A stretch of DNA of 64,000 nt from Trichobilharzia szidati (GCA_944472155.2 OX235273.1:29733204-29797203); one strand, 5' to 3'; counted from the first letter of the stretch, positions 22,960 through 35,800 are shown. The notes: generated from the sequence alone by a model not told the origin. Program-made: numbers and translations.

Positions 22960-24324
22960 CTGGATAAAACAATTTTGAAATATTCCTAGAAATTAAGCTG
23001 TCACTTTCCAGTTCTTAAATGTACGCGAACACACATAAATTCTTCTTCTGAGTTACTGCTAAAATTATGTTCATTTAAAATTACACAATACGGTTTTCAT
23101 GAATTTGATAAAGACTAGTTGATTTTGCTTATAATTTTCTCTCTTTAAGAATAAAATGAACATAGGAGTCGTACTCGAATCACTAACATATATCAACAAA
23201 CTTCCCACCAACTCCACGTGTAAATATTAGCCGTTAGCCCAAAATTTACTTATGTGGTGTGTTTAACTTCTATTTGACTGAGATATCACTCAGTGTGTTT
23301 GCTAGTCAGACTGAAGTGTCGAACACAACAACGTTGCTTAGCTCGTTTGGAGGCAGGCTCATGAATTGTGTGCCACATCTGACTCGGCTCAGAAAGTAGG
23401 AGTAGTTCAAACCATCCAAAATCTGGATAGCTATATGGACAAACTGGTGGGACATTGAAATCGATTCTGTGATGAAATTCTATCGCGACATATGTGACTT
23501 TTAAATCGTGAGTTAGGTTGGAAATTATTCTGTTGTAGCTTGTAAACACAAAACATTCTGTGCAAGCAGCCACGATCCAACTTAATAATCATTTGTGCCT
23601 GATAGATAGGATTCTTCGAGATTCCACTTCTCGAATATCTAATACATAATCTCTTCAGGAATGAAAATTAATTAAACCAGGTGTATACAAAGCCATAATC
23701 CATCTGTGATGCTTCTTTAGGCTTTTGAATAACTTAACAAAATTGAAAAATTAAAGCCTCTCTTAAGCATTCAAAGAATCATAGTAGACACACGACAAAA
23801 CAATAACAGAAGCCACATACATCTGTTGGAAGCCTCGCTTCTATCTATGCTGGTTGGTGCAATATCAGATGCACTTCCACAATTCCGATATTCACTGTCT
23901 TCAGTAGCCATAAAAATAAACCATGATCATTATTTTCAACAAATAAATGCATTGTTTTTGTGTGCACATTGTATGGTGACATACCGATTAAGCATTTCCC
24001 GAGTTGGCTTTTCTATCATGTGTACCATTATGAAAGTCGCTCTGGTGTTTTATGCTGGTCCATACGGAAATGCCACACACCTGTCTGACATTTCAAAAGT
24101 CAGTCAGCGTTTATCCATTACTAACACGGGTTTTGTAATTATTTCAGCTCTGTTTGTATAGGAAAACGTGAGGTAAGTATTCCAAATTTAAGGATATCAC
24201 AATTACTCAGTAACTAAAAATTTCCCTTCCCTGAGTGCGAAAATTATTATTACCATGTCAGTCAATTCGTGTGATTCTCTGGGTCATCAGAAGGGCGTAT
24301 TTGGGTGACTAACTGTTAACTTAC
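22960..24324. other. intron with a diverged repeat unit
   Basis: The segment 23,820-24,170 is a diverged copy of the array unit ('aataaatgcattgttt.tgtg...tggtgacat'), ending near the type-A micro-exon at 24,325. The overlapping ORFs at 23,286-23,573 (-) and 23,826-24,161 (+) show no motif. Confidence 0.45.
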
Positions 24325-24330
24325 GCAATG
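24325..24330 (-). CDS. candidate 6-nt micro-exon, type A
   Basis: Minus-strand CATTGC between ...CTACATTCAAG and GTAAGTTAAC. It aligns without gaps with the 14-kb type-A copies; here only the 6-nt version has an AG acceptor. Confidence 0.45.
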
Positions 24331-25223
24331 CTTGAATGTAGCACATAAAAAATTAATGTAGAGTTTATTCTAATAAAATTTGAAAATTAAGGAGGTCATT
24401 TGCATTAGTTATAACTATGAATATTTCAACAATATTTCCTTTTTCTGTATCATCTATCCAGATATTTCAGTTTATTTCAATAAGCAAAGATACAGTTAAC
24501 AGCTTATTATTATAAAATATGCGCATATTCCATTTTCACAACACGCATTTTCTAAACTTCCTCTTCGTTTTGAAATCTGTACCAAGTATTCTCTCACCAG
24601 CCATTGTACGAATTCATATCTGAATGCAGCCTATACACCCCATCAATCAGCCCGATATGATTGTTGTTGCTTCCGGGTATCTTCATCACTCACTTACAAG
24701 TGGATAGTTTTAGGGGTATCAATGAAAACTCAAATTGTTTTGATCCAGTGATAAATTCAGGAGTTACTTAGAGATTGTAAACTGTTTAGGAAATTTTCAT
24801 CTTGAGAACGTTGTGAGGGTGAATCGGTCACAATAACTGCTGACAGTCGTGTGTTCATCATTATATTGGGAGACTGATTACCCTCCAGATCGAAATACCC
24901 TCAATCCTCTATGCCACCTTGATGTGCAACGAACAGAGTTTCTGCTATATTCGTTTCGTAAAGAGTTTTGAGGGAAAACGACTAATATCCCAGTCGGTGA
25001 AGAAGCTTTAGTACAGTATTGATTCCTAAATCTACCTTAGTTTACATTTACTTCACTTAATCAGATACTTCCATTTACTCATTTATGAATTTCAGGTGTT
25101 GAGCAGGTGATCACAAATAATGATCCTAATGCTGTCATCGGTGGGTTAGCGACCTTGTATTCATCAGAGTCAGTGAAGAATCCACTATGAATTATTCGCC
25201 GTTCTCTGCATGTTTAAACTCAC

Positions 25224-25232
25224 CTGTCAAAT
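25224..25232 (-). CDS. candidate 9-nt micro-exon
   Basis: Minus-strand ATTTGACAG with donor GTGAGT and acceptor ...GAATTGTAG. Phase 0 contains TGA; phase 1 is open. Confidence 0.35.
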
Positions 25233-25716
25233 CTACAATTCAAGCAATGTGGAAATTTAGTAAACGGACTCTTGCAGTGTTTCTACTCAGACCGATGCTT
25301 CGAGATATCATATACTTTCAATGCTTTATTTTCCCCTTAATAGTGACTATGTGTAATTCATATGATGCCTTTCCCCCTTTGTATATGGTGTATGATCAAC
25401 CTGAAATGCTGAATACAGCAAAGTTTGTAGGCAGACCTCTTATGTACACGATCCTGATTGATAATTCTTGAAGATGCCTTCATCAGAAATCTGTAAGTGT
25501 CTGAACTTCGAAACCGTACACGTAATTCGAAAAAAACGTCGTAAGATACCTTTTAGATTGAAGTGCACTTTCGTAAATGCATCAGTCGTTCAGCATAACA
25601 TTTAACATTTTTAATTATAGACTGATCGCCTGATGACATCAATTTATGACGAGATCAACATTTGAAAAATCAATGATTGATAAAGTCGCAGATTAAATAT
25701 GATTTGCTTTACTAAC

Positions 25717-25725
25717 TTTTACACA
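25717..25725 (-). CDS. candidate 9-nt micro-exon (TGTGTAAAA), weak donor
   Basis: Same nine bases as 9,078-9,086, with acceptor CTCACTTCGTTCTAG. The donor is GTTAGT rather than GTGAGT, so this copy may be poorly used or dead. Confidence 0.35.
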
Positions 25726-27067
25726 CTAGAACGAAGTGAGTGTGAAAATAAAATTATGTATATAAAATTATGAGTATTTAATTTTCTAGAAATGTTTCCG
25801 TTCTAATATTTTTATATATAATATCAGCACAGAGAATAGAAATCCCACCAACCACAAACATATATACACATTTATACATATATAAAAGGGATTAGTGCTT
25901 GAATGATAACACTTGATGCTGTATCGCTATTGAAACGAAGAGACTGTATATATGACTTCCACATACATTTTAGGACAGACTTCATTGGTTTATTAAGATA
26001 AACATTCACAGGTGGAGAACATCCAGTGAAATTTCATAATCACTCTCAAACTACGAATGATAAATCAGTAGCGCTCTCTCAAATATAAAACAGGCGTTTC
26101 AACGAAGAAAATGTTCCCTGAAACGATTTCATTTTCCTAGCTGTACGGTGACACTTATATATAGGTAACAGTCTAAATATCATATACATTTCGTTATGTG
26201 TGTTACAATTTTACAGTGAGTGGAAATATCCATGTGGGACAACATTAGTGTATATCATTACGAATCACAAGTATATTAGGAACATGCATGGATAAATAGA
26301 TGTCAGCAATGTGTACAACACCCATTAGGTTAATAGTCGATAGGAACTTTAAGTACTTCTTGAAGTGTCAGTGTGTGACTTTGTCCAGTTGACTGTTATA
26401 GAACAGTAACATAAGTAGCATAGATTGAAATATGTTTAAAGGAAAGTAAATAACAGGGAATAAAGATGAGTGAGGAATTTTCTTGGATCATGTGGTAAAA
26501 CTAGTACCAAAGAAATGAAAAACAGCGTTCAGATTGTCAGCAGCCAATGGTTTTTCTTGATGTTATACAGTGTCACATTTTCCACTACATGAAGAAAGTG
26601 AACTACTTATAAGTAGCAAGTAGTATGAAGTTATACGAAAGAAAATCTAGTAAGCATAGTAAAGAAAAAGTTCACACTGCTGCTTTAATACGAGCCTAGT
26701 TTTCCTTAATCTATCTTCTGAAAAGACACCGAAAAGGCACGATTAAATCTGGCGACGTCGTCAACAAACCTCTTGTAGTTTGTTGGTTCGCCGTTCCGTG
26801 TAGAATACAGCTACAGGAAGTTACTTATCGACTCCCATTCCTATTGCACATGGGAATGTGGCGTGTGGTGTCACATGAAGGTCTCCTCAGAGTTTGTTCA
26901 CGATACTACTGAAACAATATACCGGATGGAGAATAATGATCATAAATGTGATTGCCTTATCTCATAAAATCGATTGAGGGAAAAGAGAAGTTGACATTTC
27001 AAGAATGAATCAAACGGAATAAACTATATGTCTATACATTCGTTAATATTTTTATACATGAACTTAC
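25726..27067. other. intron-like stretch
   Basis: Contains a diverged array block near 25,960-26,060 ('ggtggagaacatccagtgaaatttc'). No gene recognised. Confidence 0.4.
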
Positions 27068-27079
27068 TGTAGAAATTGC
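27068..27079 (-). CDS. candidate 12-nt micro-exon
   Basis: Minus-strand GCAATTTCTACA with donor GTAAGT and a modest acceptor ...AATCTCATAG. Open in phase 1 (NFY). It is the first candidate downstream of the signal-peptide exon. Confidence 0.4.
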
Positions 27080-30000
27080 CTATGAGATTATCATTTTCAG
27101 TATTTTCAGTATGCTACCATTTTACGGCAAAATGAAACAAATAATTAAGTTAGCCTTAGCCCATCTTTACGCAGGCTGACTCATTACTTTTAAACATCTC
27201 ATTTCGTTGCACTAGAAGACACTAAGCATTAAAATGTTTTTGACTGGTTGGTCAATAATTGTTGAAAATTGAAAAATTGAGGAAGTATTCACCCACTTTG
27301 TTATTGTCATTTAGTATAATTACACAAAGTGACATCAAAAGACGCAGGAAAATGCTTGCAATGTCTGGAAATCTGAATTCATAATAGTCACTCGCTGGAT
27401 TCGGCAGGTTGTTCTTCTTTTCAAACAATTGTGTGAACTATACAATTTTCCCACTGAAAATGTGAGAATTTCACACAATGAAGAAGTTGATGCTTGATGT
27501 AAGGCGAAGGGATATATGTAAACGCATCGACTCCACCCTCCCGTGGGAGAAAATGATTTGAAATCAGTTACACTTAGTGATAAGAAAAACGAAGAATGAT
27601 TGACTAAAATGATTCAATCGTGTGACAGGATGCAACTGGTACGCTTTTATAAAAAGGTATTTTTTACACGGGTTTTCTAACTGCAAATACATTCATTATT
27701 AATTTTTTATCAAGGTGCTGAATCTATCATAGCATCATTCAGTCTCCTTGTGATGATCTGGACTAATAATTTTCTTGGGGTCTAAGGGGGCATAATTTCG
27801 GGGTACTTCTTGCATTTACAAATATCATCTTACTTTGTCACTTTCCCAAGGTAGCATTTATTTGACAATCTGCGCCTCTTCTCATCCCCCACACCTTCTA
27901 TATTAGTGTCCTTATACTTTGGAGTGACAGGTAAAGGGGTGATCAAAGTGTCAAAATGTGATTCTTGATTACGCTGCATTTTTCAGATAACACTCATTCT
28001 TTCGTGACGTCAACCAAATTACTAATTTATTCCAAGTACCATCCCAGTTTTAGCGATTGTGATATCCTGTGACTGCGACATTATTGGTACTTCACATACA
28101 ACTGAGAGAAATTCAACCATTTACAGCATGAAAACGCCACATATGATGGTAGAAAACTTGATGGCATACTGACTGAAAGATAATTATTTTCAAACTCTCA
28201 TCGCCGCTTCACATTTCTGTTATACACTGTGATAAACTGAATGCGAAAAATGTATAACTTCAGATGGTAGATGCCTCATACTACAAAATTAGTGGATTTC
28301 AATCGACTTTAGTGTTCAGGCAGGCAGAATGTGTCAAAGAATTCGTCATCAGTAAATATGGTATTAACTTGGTACAGTGGATACTAGAAACTGTTGAACA
28401 TATTTTCTGGCTCAGAAATGGAAACCAATGGAAGTGAAAACGCTGGGTAAGTTTAGGAAGTGCGAACCTAAATGATTATTACTCGTAGATATTTAACTTC
28501 ATTTTCCGAGGATCTGACTTGCAGGTTTTGCCCATCAAAGTGAAACATATTAATATATCAAAAAGCTTCTCCTAACTCAAAATCTAGAAAGAAAAATGGT
28601 ATTCACACTCCAGTTCAAAACCTCAGTTTCTAGATAATCGGGTGAAGAGAAAAGCTGCGAATTGCGTTGACAGACGAAGATGTTCCGGTACAGTGCACAT
28701 ATTGGAATTCATATAACTAATTATTTACAAAATAACACTCATTACAGATTCTTTTCATTAAGAAATGATTTACAGGGATAAAAAATTGGCAGGGTATAGT
28801 TCTTAATTATAAATTCAACACGTCAGTTCCAATTTCCATTCATTGGATTTCCAGTGGCAGATTTTAAAACAGATGCCATAAACCAGCCTGCTGCAGAGCT
28901 CAACATAGAAGATAACAATCATTATTCATGGAACAAGCTCTTGGCTCCAAAAGTTTTTGCAAATCTCAGTTAATAAAGACTTAGATGCCCTAATCAGGAG
29001 ACATAAATTCTTGGAATGAATAAATAATCTGAACTAGTAAACTGCGACAAAATATAATAAGAGATACGTGGAATTGGTGATTTGTATCAGAAACATTGGA
29101 ATTCCTATACGACATCCACATTACAGTTTCTTTCAACAGACGGTATAATATCGTCTGGTGTGACAATTTCTTGGGTCTACAAATCCTAAGAAATGATCGC
29201 CTAGTTTGCCTGAATTTGTTACTAATGGGATACTGACTAATCGGAGTGGAATTTTATGAAGGGATATTGCTGTGAATTCCACAGCTCTTAGCTGACACTG
29301 AGAGCTTAAACGAAGATTAGTTGAGTTGATCCTAAGCTAGAAAACATTGACATCTCAAACACTCAGTTAACAACCTCAAAAGTTTTAGAAATGATAAGAA
29401 ACTGATTCAGAATGCAGGCTTTATTTAATACAATATAAGTCACATCCGAACAGCATCGATAATCAATAGATTGTGTTCCTCCAAATGGCATTCAGCACAC
29501 GAAGATTAGGATTATTTCCCTGATTCGACATGATCATGTTTCCTGTATAGACGGTCGGGCAGAAAATATTCATGTCATTCAGACTGTCTATTTTATCATC
29601 ACAATATGCTAATTTGGATCGCAATATAATATTTACCAGCCAGTGTTTTTTATTCCCAAAAGTGACTGAAAGTGGTTGAATTATCGTTGACAGAGAATAA
29701 AGTGATCAGACGACCTATATTCGTAACAGCCTTCACATTTAGCAAATCACTGTCGAAAATGCTTGAAGGTTGTGCATCTAAGGTGCAGAGACAGTCATTT
29801 GGCAATTATTAACTCAATCCTAGGTGACTTCAATAACCAACAGCTTATATTGCATTAATTTTCAATCGTATTTACGGCAGATGTCCTCCAACAACTAACC
29901 GATTTCATTTGTCGATGAAGAATGAATTCAATCTAATTGTGACAATCCACTCAATGGATTCTTAAAAACGGTGTCGAAAAAAGAGACTGATTTTCTGTTC

Positions 30001-31194
30001 CCATATTCGATAAGTATAAAGTGATACCTTCTCGTACACATAGACTACAATTCATCGGAAATAAATTCAAGTGTTTTCTGTGGAGTCAATGAAAAGACAA
30101 TGATAGGGCTGCAGGTTCTCGTACTAGATTCAGTCAAATGAATTACATCAGGAGAGCATTGGCAATAATTCTATGTGTGAAAATGCATTCAGGCTATTCA
30201 TGCAGCCGAATTTAACATAATAACCTGTCAACATAGCTCCTCATACGAAAACCAGGACTTTGTGGCCGGTGTTCACAAATGAAGGGAAGTGGTGTGAAAT
30301 AACATTGACAATCAGTGGTGAGAACTGAAAACATATCAATCAGCTAAGTAACAGTCTGTGTTTAGCCTCCTCACCATGCAAAAGCATGCTGAAAATATAT
30401 GCTCCGAATGCGTATATACAAAAATGTTACTGATTATAAAGAGAACATTAATGAATTTCCTAATCACTAGGAGATTTGATCATTTCGGATGTGGCAAGCA
30501 GCGGAAACTTTGACAGGCGTTCTGTCACATTCACTTCATACATGCACCCTACTGAAACTCAAATGGGAAATCAAACAGCCACTTAACTAAAACTGATATA
30601 TCCAATACACATAAACCAACGAGAATCAAAACAATCAATGGAAAATTGCATCGTTAGTCTACGATATCCTACAGCACAAAACTCTAACGATTCAACCTTA
30701 AATTCACTTGTTGATAAGCAAGGAACAACACACCGAAATTGTTACACATTCACTCTGTGAATTCAGGAGGGTAATGGTGAACATACAGACTGATTTCCTG
30801 TTGATATACTCCACTGATGCGAATCATATGTCACAACATATTCATCAAATTTATTGCCTTGTTACTTCATATTTCATACCTTTCATAAAAATGAAATATT
30901 GTTAGGACTTATGGCATAGTTACCACTGGAAGGAAGACATTTCAGAAGGCACTGAATCTCTAAAAATTATATCAACGTATTCTGTAAGCTTACGTCCCCA
31001 TCAATCATAAAACTTTAGTGCCTCATGACATGAATATTAAAACTAAAACAAACATGTATGTGAAAATCTCTGGCATAGTATTTCTTCAGGATTTAAAGAT
31101 AACATTTTGTAATTACAACCAGATTTAAGCTTATATTTTACAATTTCAAATAGATATTCAATTGAAAGTTATCTCGAAAAGCATCAAAACTTAC
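27080..31194. other. long first intron, no further gene recognised
   Basis: A 4.1-kb stretch between exon 1 and the next candidate micro-exon. A diverged array block lies near 27,300-27,420. One 14-nt candidate at 30,375-30,388 has a fine acceptor but is out of frame. The plus ORF at 30,708-30,905 has no motif. Confidence 0.4.
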
Positions 31195-31255
31195 TTGGGT
31201 TACTTGCGGTGTTGACCACAAAGGCGAATAAGCAGAGAATAAGCCACAGTAACAT
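31195..31255 (-). CDS. signal-peptide exon 1 of a micro-exon gene (MEG-like)
   Basis: The minus strand has ATG at 31,255 followed by 20 complete codons and one extra base, ending at a perfect GTAAGT donor. The product begins MLLWLILCLFAFVVNTAS: hydrophobic core, small residues at the expected cleavage point, no positive N-terminus. It is therefore a secreted or membrane-targeted protein. The exon leaves the frame in phase 1. Every candidate micro-exon downstream (27 kb to 0.5 kb) is a multiple of three and open in phase 1. Joined in order after this exon they would give about 146 residues, typical of schistosome MEG proteins. This architecture (signal exon, string of symmetric micro-exons) is the hallmark of MEGs, whose products are secreted by intra-mammalian stages and eggs. 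The particular MEG is not recognised, and transcript evidence is absent. Confidence 0.75.
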
Positions 31256-31312
31256 TGCTAGTTCTGTAAAACCGAGGCAAAATAATGTGAGCATTATGTA
31301 GTTCTTTGACTA

Positions 31313-31318
31313 TTTATA
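31313..31318 (-). promoter_or_regulatory. TATA box of the MEG-like gene
   Basis: Minus-strand AGTATAAATAG lies about 58-63 nt upstream of the ATG at 31,255, leaving room for a short 5' leader. It is the only TATA-like motif at this distance. Confidence 0.6.
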
Positions 31319-31488
31319 CTAAGTCTGAAACGATCTATTGCGTGTTGATATATAAAAAATAATCAGTTTAAACGATTCATACAACTGAATGTAGAAAAAA
31401 TATTTACTGCATCTAGATATGCCTTTAATCATAAAAAAATCAGTTATAAAGCGTAAATAGCACAAACTATGAATAAAAACTTTTAGAC

Positions 31489-32357
31489 ATTTGTACAGTT
31501 TCAGACATTCGAAGTTTCAACTTAAACGATGATATTGAAAAAGTATATGATATAGACAGAAGATTTAACTAATCTGTCATGATCACATAGAAAAAAAATC
31601 TTCATTCTTATATCTCAAAAAAATCATCAGTTTTTAGAAGTTACTTTTTTGAGAGATTTACGCATTTCTATTGAGAATATAAAACATCGATTTGAGAATA
31701 GAATTTAGACATTATGTACTTCTGTAAAAACTACATTTATTCTTTATGAAATTGTTCGATGTATCCCTCACTGTATTGAAACAAGTAAAAATACTCTATA
31801 TTGAAATTAAAACAAGATTTTGAGCGAACAATTGTTTTCGATAACTTCTTCTTCAGGCTCTACATTTATAAATAAATCGGTGATATAGTAATGTTTTATA
31901 GTCAAAACAAAACAAAACTCTATCATCCAACTGTTCATTCACACTTCATCACATTTTTTCTGACTATACACCCCATACACATTTGATTGACTATGTTAAC
32001 TAATGGACTATCATCTCAACTTACACATGCACCCCAATACAGTTTCTGATATTATTTTCATTTGCCTTTATTGGCTATATGTACTCTATTATTCATGGAT
32101 TTATAATTGTAGAGCCTGAAGAAGAAGTTATCGAAAACAATTGTTCGCTCAAAATCTTGTTTTGATTTCAATATAGAGTATTTTACTTGATACAACACAG
32201 TGAGGGATACATCGAACAATTTTATAAAAAATAAAAGTAGTTTTTACAGAAGCACATAATGTCTAAACTCTATTCTCAAATCGATGTTTTATATTCTCAA
32301 TAGAAATGCGTTGAAGCTGAAACTTAAGATATCTGTAACTGTACAAATGTCTGAAAT
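31489..32357. repeat. foldback element with PLE-terminus-like arms
   Basis: The arms 31,660-31,872 and 32,104-32,311 are inverted copies, about 90% alike by eye. An outer weaker match pairs 31,489-31,530 with 32,320-32,357. The inner arm ends read GAGCCTGAAGAAGAAGTTAT followed by CGAAAACAATTG. That resembles the CUGAnGA...CGAAAC hammerhead-type block in terminal repeats of Penelope-like elements. There is no RT between the arms (loop about 230 bp). It is probably a non-autonomous or internally deleted PLE. It lies between two oppositely directed TATA-led starts (31,255 minus; 32,407 plus). Confidence 0.65.
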
Positions 32358-32365
32358 TTATATTC

Positions 32366-32372
32366 TTATAAA
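32366..32372 (+). promoter_or_regulatory. possible TATA box
   Basis: 'ttataaaa' about 40 nt upstream of the ATG at 32,407. It lies just outside the right arm of the foldback, so it could also be part of the element's flank. Confidence 0.3.
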
Positions 32373-32406
32373 ATCGGTTTGAAATGTATGATTTTACAAA
32401 TACCTA

Positions 32407-32625
32407 ATGCCCACATTATCGTGTGTCTGTTTTACAGGATTGGCGATTTTACTCTGTATTATTTTCCACTTACTCACCCTTGTGGTCAAAGCAGAAAATA
32501 TTTTGACTCAGATGAATACTTTATATGATTTCGCCTTGCACGTTCACCAGGGAGCGCTTTGGAATAGTTGCCATCAAAAGGAAGTACTGGTGAAGATGAT
32601 GGTGAACAATGCTCCTTCTTTATAA
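32407..32625 (+). CDS. small putative secreted or membrane protein (hypothetical)
   Basis: A 72-codon ORF starts at a real ATG behind a TATA-like box. It has a strong hydrophobic stretch (GLAILLCIIFHLLTLVV, residues about 11-27) followed by KAENILTQ, so a signal peptide with cleavage after KA is plausible. An internal 'ttttacag' acceptor at 32,430-32,437 would allow the hydrophobic part to begin as a separate exon. The family is not recognised. The divergent arrangement with the MEG-like gene makes it worth keeping, but a chance ORF is not excluded. Confidence 0.3.
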   Translation: MPTLSCVCFTGLAILLCIIFHLLTLVVKAENILTQMNTLYDFALHVHQGALWNSCHQKEVLVKMMVNNAPSL

Positions 32626-35600
32626 TTCATACAATTTAATGCTTGAATCTGTTGAACATTCATCGAAAGGCGACCTCATCGTGAATCCGTGCTTGGGAAG
32701 TTTCTGAATCTGCAACTATTCAGTTCCTTTGCTTCACCTCGAATATTTTTTTTACTTTCCTGCTACTACATAAGCCAAAATTTTTATTGGCTGGGATATG
32801 AATGTTGGGTTTTGGAAACTTCACACAGATGAACTAATTCAGGCTGTCGTCTTAATGATAGGTTTTCCTTAACAATGTAAATTATAGTTAAAGTGCAACT
32901 GTATGATAATTAGAGTCACAACATAACTGAAGATTCAATAGAAAAAACGAGCAATTCATGTAGATTTTTAGACATTGTGATTGCATCCGGTGTACACAAA
33001 GATAAACTACACGACTTGAATGACATGTTTAAACAGACACCTTCAAAAATACCTGCTAAAGATGTGTTAAAAAGTCCTTTGAAATAGTTAGAAAACACCA
33101 CATCATGATTAAATATGGAAAACTAATGAAATGCCAGTTGTTCATTCTGTGCACATCTGAAAAATATTTGGAAGGCGTCATGAATTCTGCATTCACAAAT
33201 AGCAGACACAACATCAATCATTGTGCATCATGATTTTCAGAACATCGCACAAGCATCTCATGACCGTGTCAATTTGCAACACACATTCACTAATAGCCTA
33301 AAGAATACAATATTCTATTTTGATATGCTGTTTCTGGAATAGGCTTCACCAAGGAGATTGAGGAGGCTGGATATAGTCAGAGTTGTTAATGGTCAAATTT
33401 TTCATCAAATGAGAATCAAAATTTTAGAAAGAGCTATTTCAAAGAAAAATCTTGGAGTCATGGTTTTCAGATGAAGCTGTGAATTAGGTCGTGGCAATAC
33501 TTGATAAGCTTTCTAAACTATTCTCTTGAAGTGAAGACGAATTTCAGCATCATCTCATCAAGCTGTTTTCAAAAGAAGATGGTGGTAATAAGTGTCGCAA
33601 TCAAGTACATATAATCTTCAGCATTCAGTTTCGATCAGTAATCAAAATGGAAAAACGATGATTCATAAGATGAGTTAAAAAGTGAATAAATTCATGTGAA
33701 TAATTATGAATGAGAAAGCATCCTCAGCGTTTGTAATATCCAGACTAATTCCGTCACAGAAAGCTAAAAGAAGCAGTGCACCAAATCAGGTGCAACAATA
33801 TTGCTACCTTAACAGCAACCTTATATTTACGCCATTTCTTCAAAAACGAAACCAGGTTTGATACCTAGAAACTGTGTTTTTGGAATGAATAGTGAATATC
33901 ACTATTGTTTCTAGTTTTTGATTTGGGGAACCCTTTCAGCTGAATGATTCTGAAGAATCTTGATGAAGGACATTTTTCTGGGCAATACCCACTAATTCTG
34001 TATGGTCGCCTATCTGATGTCAGTTAGGTATTATGCCTTTCTTACCGACATTTGAATATATATTTCTCTGCATTTCCAAAGTCACTCTGTTTAATGGAAG
34101 TCTAAGGAAACATGAGACTCTCTTGTAATTACGATAGGCAACATATTTCAAATGATATAACTTATGATTGCGTTTCACTCTGTCATATTTCCAAGAAACA
34201 GTGAATCGTAAATGAAGTCAACTAAATCAGAATTTCATTTGACTACGCGTATTATCGCTCTAAATACAAACTGATTACAGAAAATATTTGAATTGCAAGT
34301 GAATTATTTATACTTAAGCATACAAATATTACAGACTTACGCAGATGAATGAGTAGTGTTTTCATGAAGCACAATGTACTGTCACCGGCGTTATAAATAA
34401 CCTCCACGAATATGTATCATTTCAGCGTACGTTCATGATAGCAGGTTGAGCCAATCTCAGTAATGCTACAAAATCCAACATTGTTGAAATGAAATTTTTA
34501 TTTTCATGGAATTAAATACGCATTATGTGATATACAGAATTTTATGTTTACACCCACCTCACTTCAGTAAGTCAATAATGAATTACCGGTTTAATCACAC
34601 AATGATGTTTCAGATGTCCACCCAGTTATAAATCAATATCACGAGGAGATTAGTCTATCATTATAATGGCTATTTAAAAACGTGAAATTTTCTGTCTGAA
34701 TGACTGATTCATTCATGAAAACGCCCTTCAACTACCAAGGTTTGTTGCAATAACTTGTATAAAACGTGTTCAACTTCAGTGTTCAGACAATTTGGGGGTT
34801 GTGATGAAGGCGTATTCTAGATAACTGAATCAGTAGCTCAGCACACAACGTTTTCCTGTACTCATCAGTTTACACCCATCGTGTGTCATCCAAAATGAAA
34901 AGAAAGACACATTATTCTTACCCTTGATAACCACCATGAAATATAGATACCAAAGACAATGTCAAATGACTTTCAAAGCTTCACTTCGTGCAGCTACATT
35001 GTAAAGAATACTGGACGAACCATCTCACATATAAGTCATAATTTAATGCATTTACTATACTTCCATACTGACTGCATTGTAGACTTGATAAGAAAGTTGA
35101 AATACGTACAAGACGCGAAGTGATTTTTATCGAAGGATTCATTTGCTTTGTTGATTACTAGATTACGCTACCCTAAGAACAATAGCTTTAGGTTCAAGAG
35201 GTCGCGAAGTCAATTTATCGCCTCCAAATGTAATCACCGGTCGGCCATCTGAATTTTAGAACTATGTAGAAATATCTGAGTGGGTCAGGTTTGTGTAGAT
35301 CAAAAGTAGATTTAGCAGTGTATACTGTGCTGAGGTTTGTCAATCGAGTGGGATGTCAATCACCTTACAGTACTCACTAAACAGTTGGCTTATTACTCTC
35401 CAAAAAATGAACATAGCTGAAATTCCGTTTTTCTCATAGCAAACTGTTATAAGAAGTGAGAGGTATTTTGATGTTGAGAGGAATCGGTCTTTCAATTTTA
35501 TGCTCATTCCTTTTCTTTATCAGATAATTTCATCGAATTATCCTTCTATTGTTCTTCTTATGAGCAGTCCCATAAACACTGTAGAATTCCCGACTGATTC

Positions 35601-35800
35601 GTGAATTCATCATTAGATCAAAACAGTACAGGATGTCTAGATTATTTCTTAAACACTCCAGTGGTAAGCAGGAGGAAAGAAAAGCCATGGGTGACTGCAG
35701 TCACATCACATCGATTAAAGGACTATGTAGGTTGAAATCGGATGTGAATACGAAAATTGGCTGGTGAAAAATACATCATTTAAACTGGTTAACGTAGAGA
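32626..35800. other. intergenic or intronic stretch, nothing assigned
   Basis: No convincing ORF, splice series or repeat. The 61-aa minus ORF at 32,916-33,101 has no motif. Confidence 0.35.

Noticed and set aside
24163..24173. Possible plus-strand 11-nt exon (GAAAACGTGAG) with good borders
   Set aside because: Length breaks frame, it is on the opposite strand to the array, and no partner exons were seen.
24586..24607. 22-nt minus-strand candidate near 24.6 kb
   Set aside because: Asymmetric length; would break the phase shared by the other candidates.
30375..30388. 14-nt minus-strand candidate with strong acceptor
   Set aside because: Not a multiple of three and would shift the otherwise consistent phase-1 reading.
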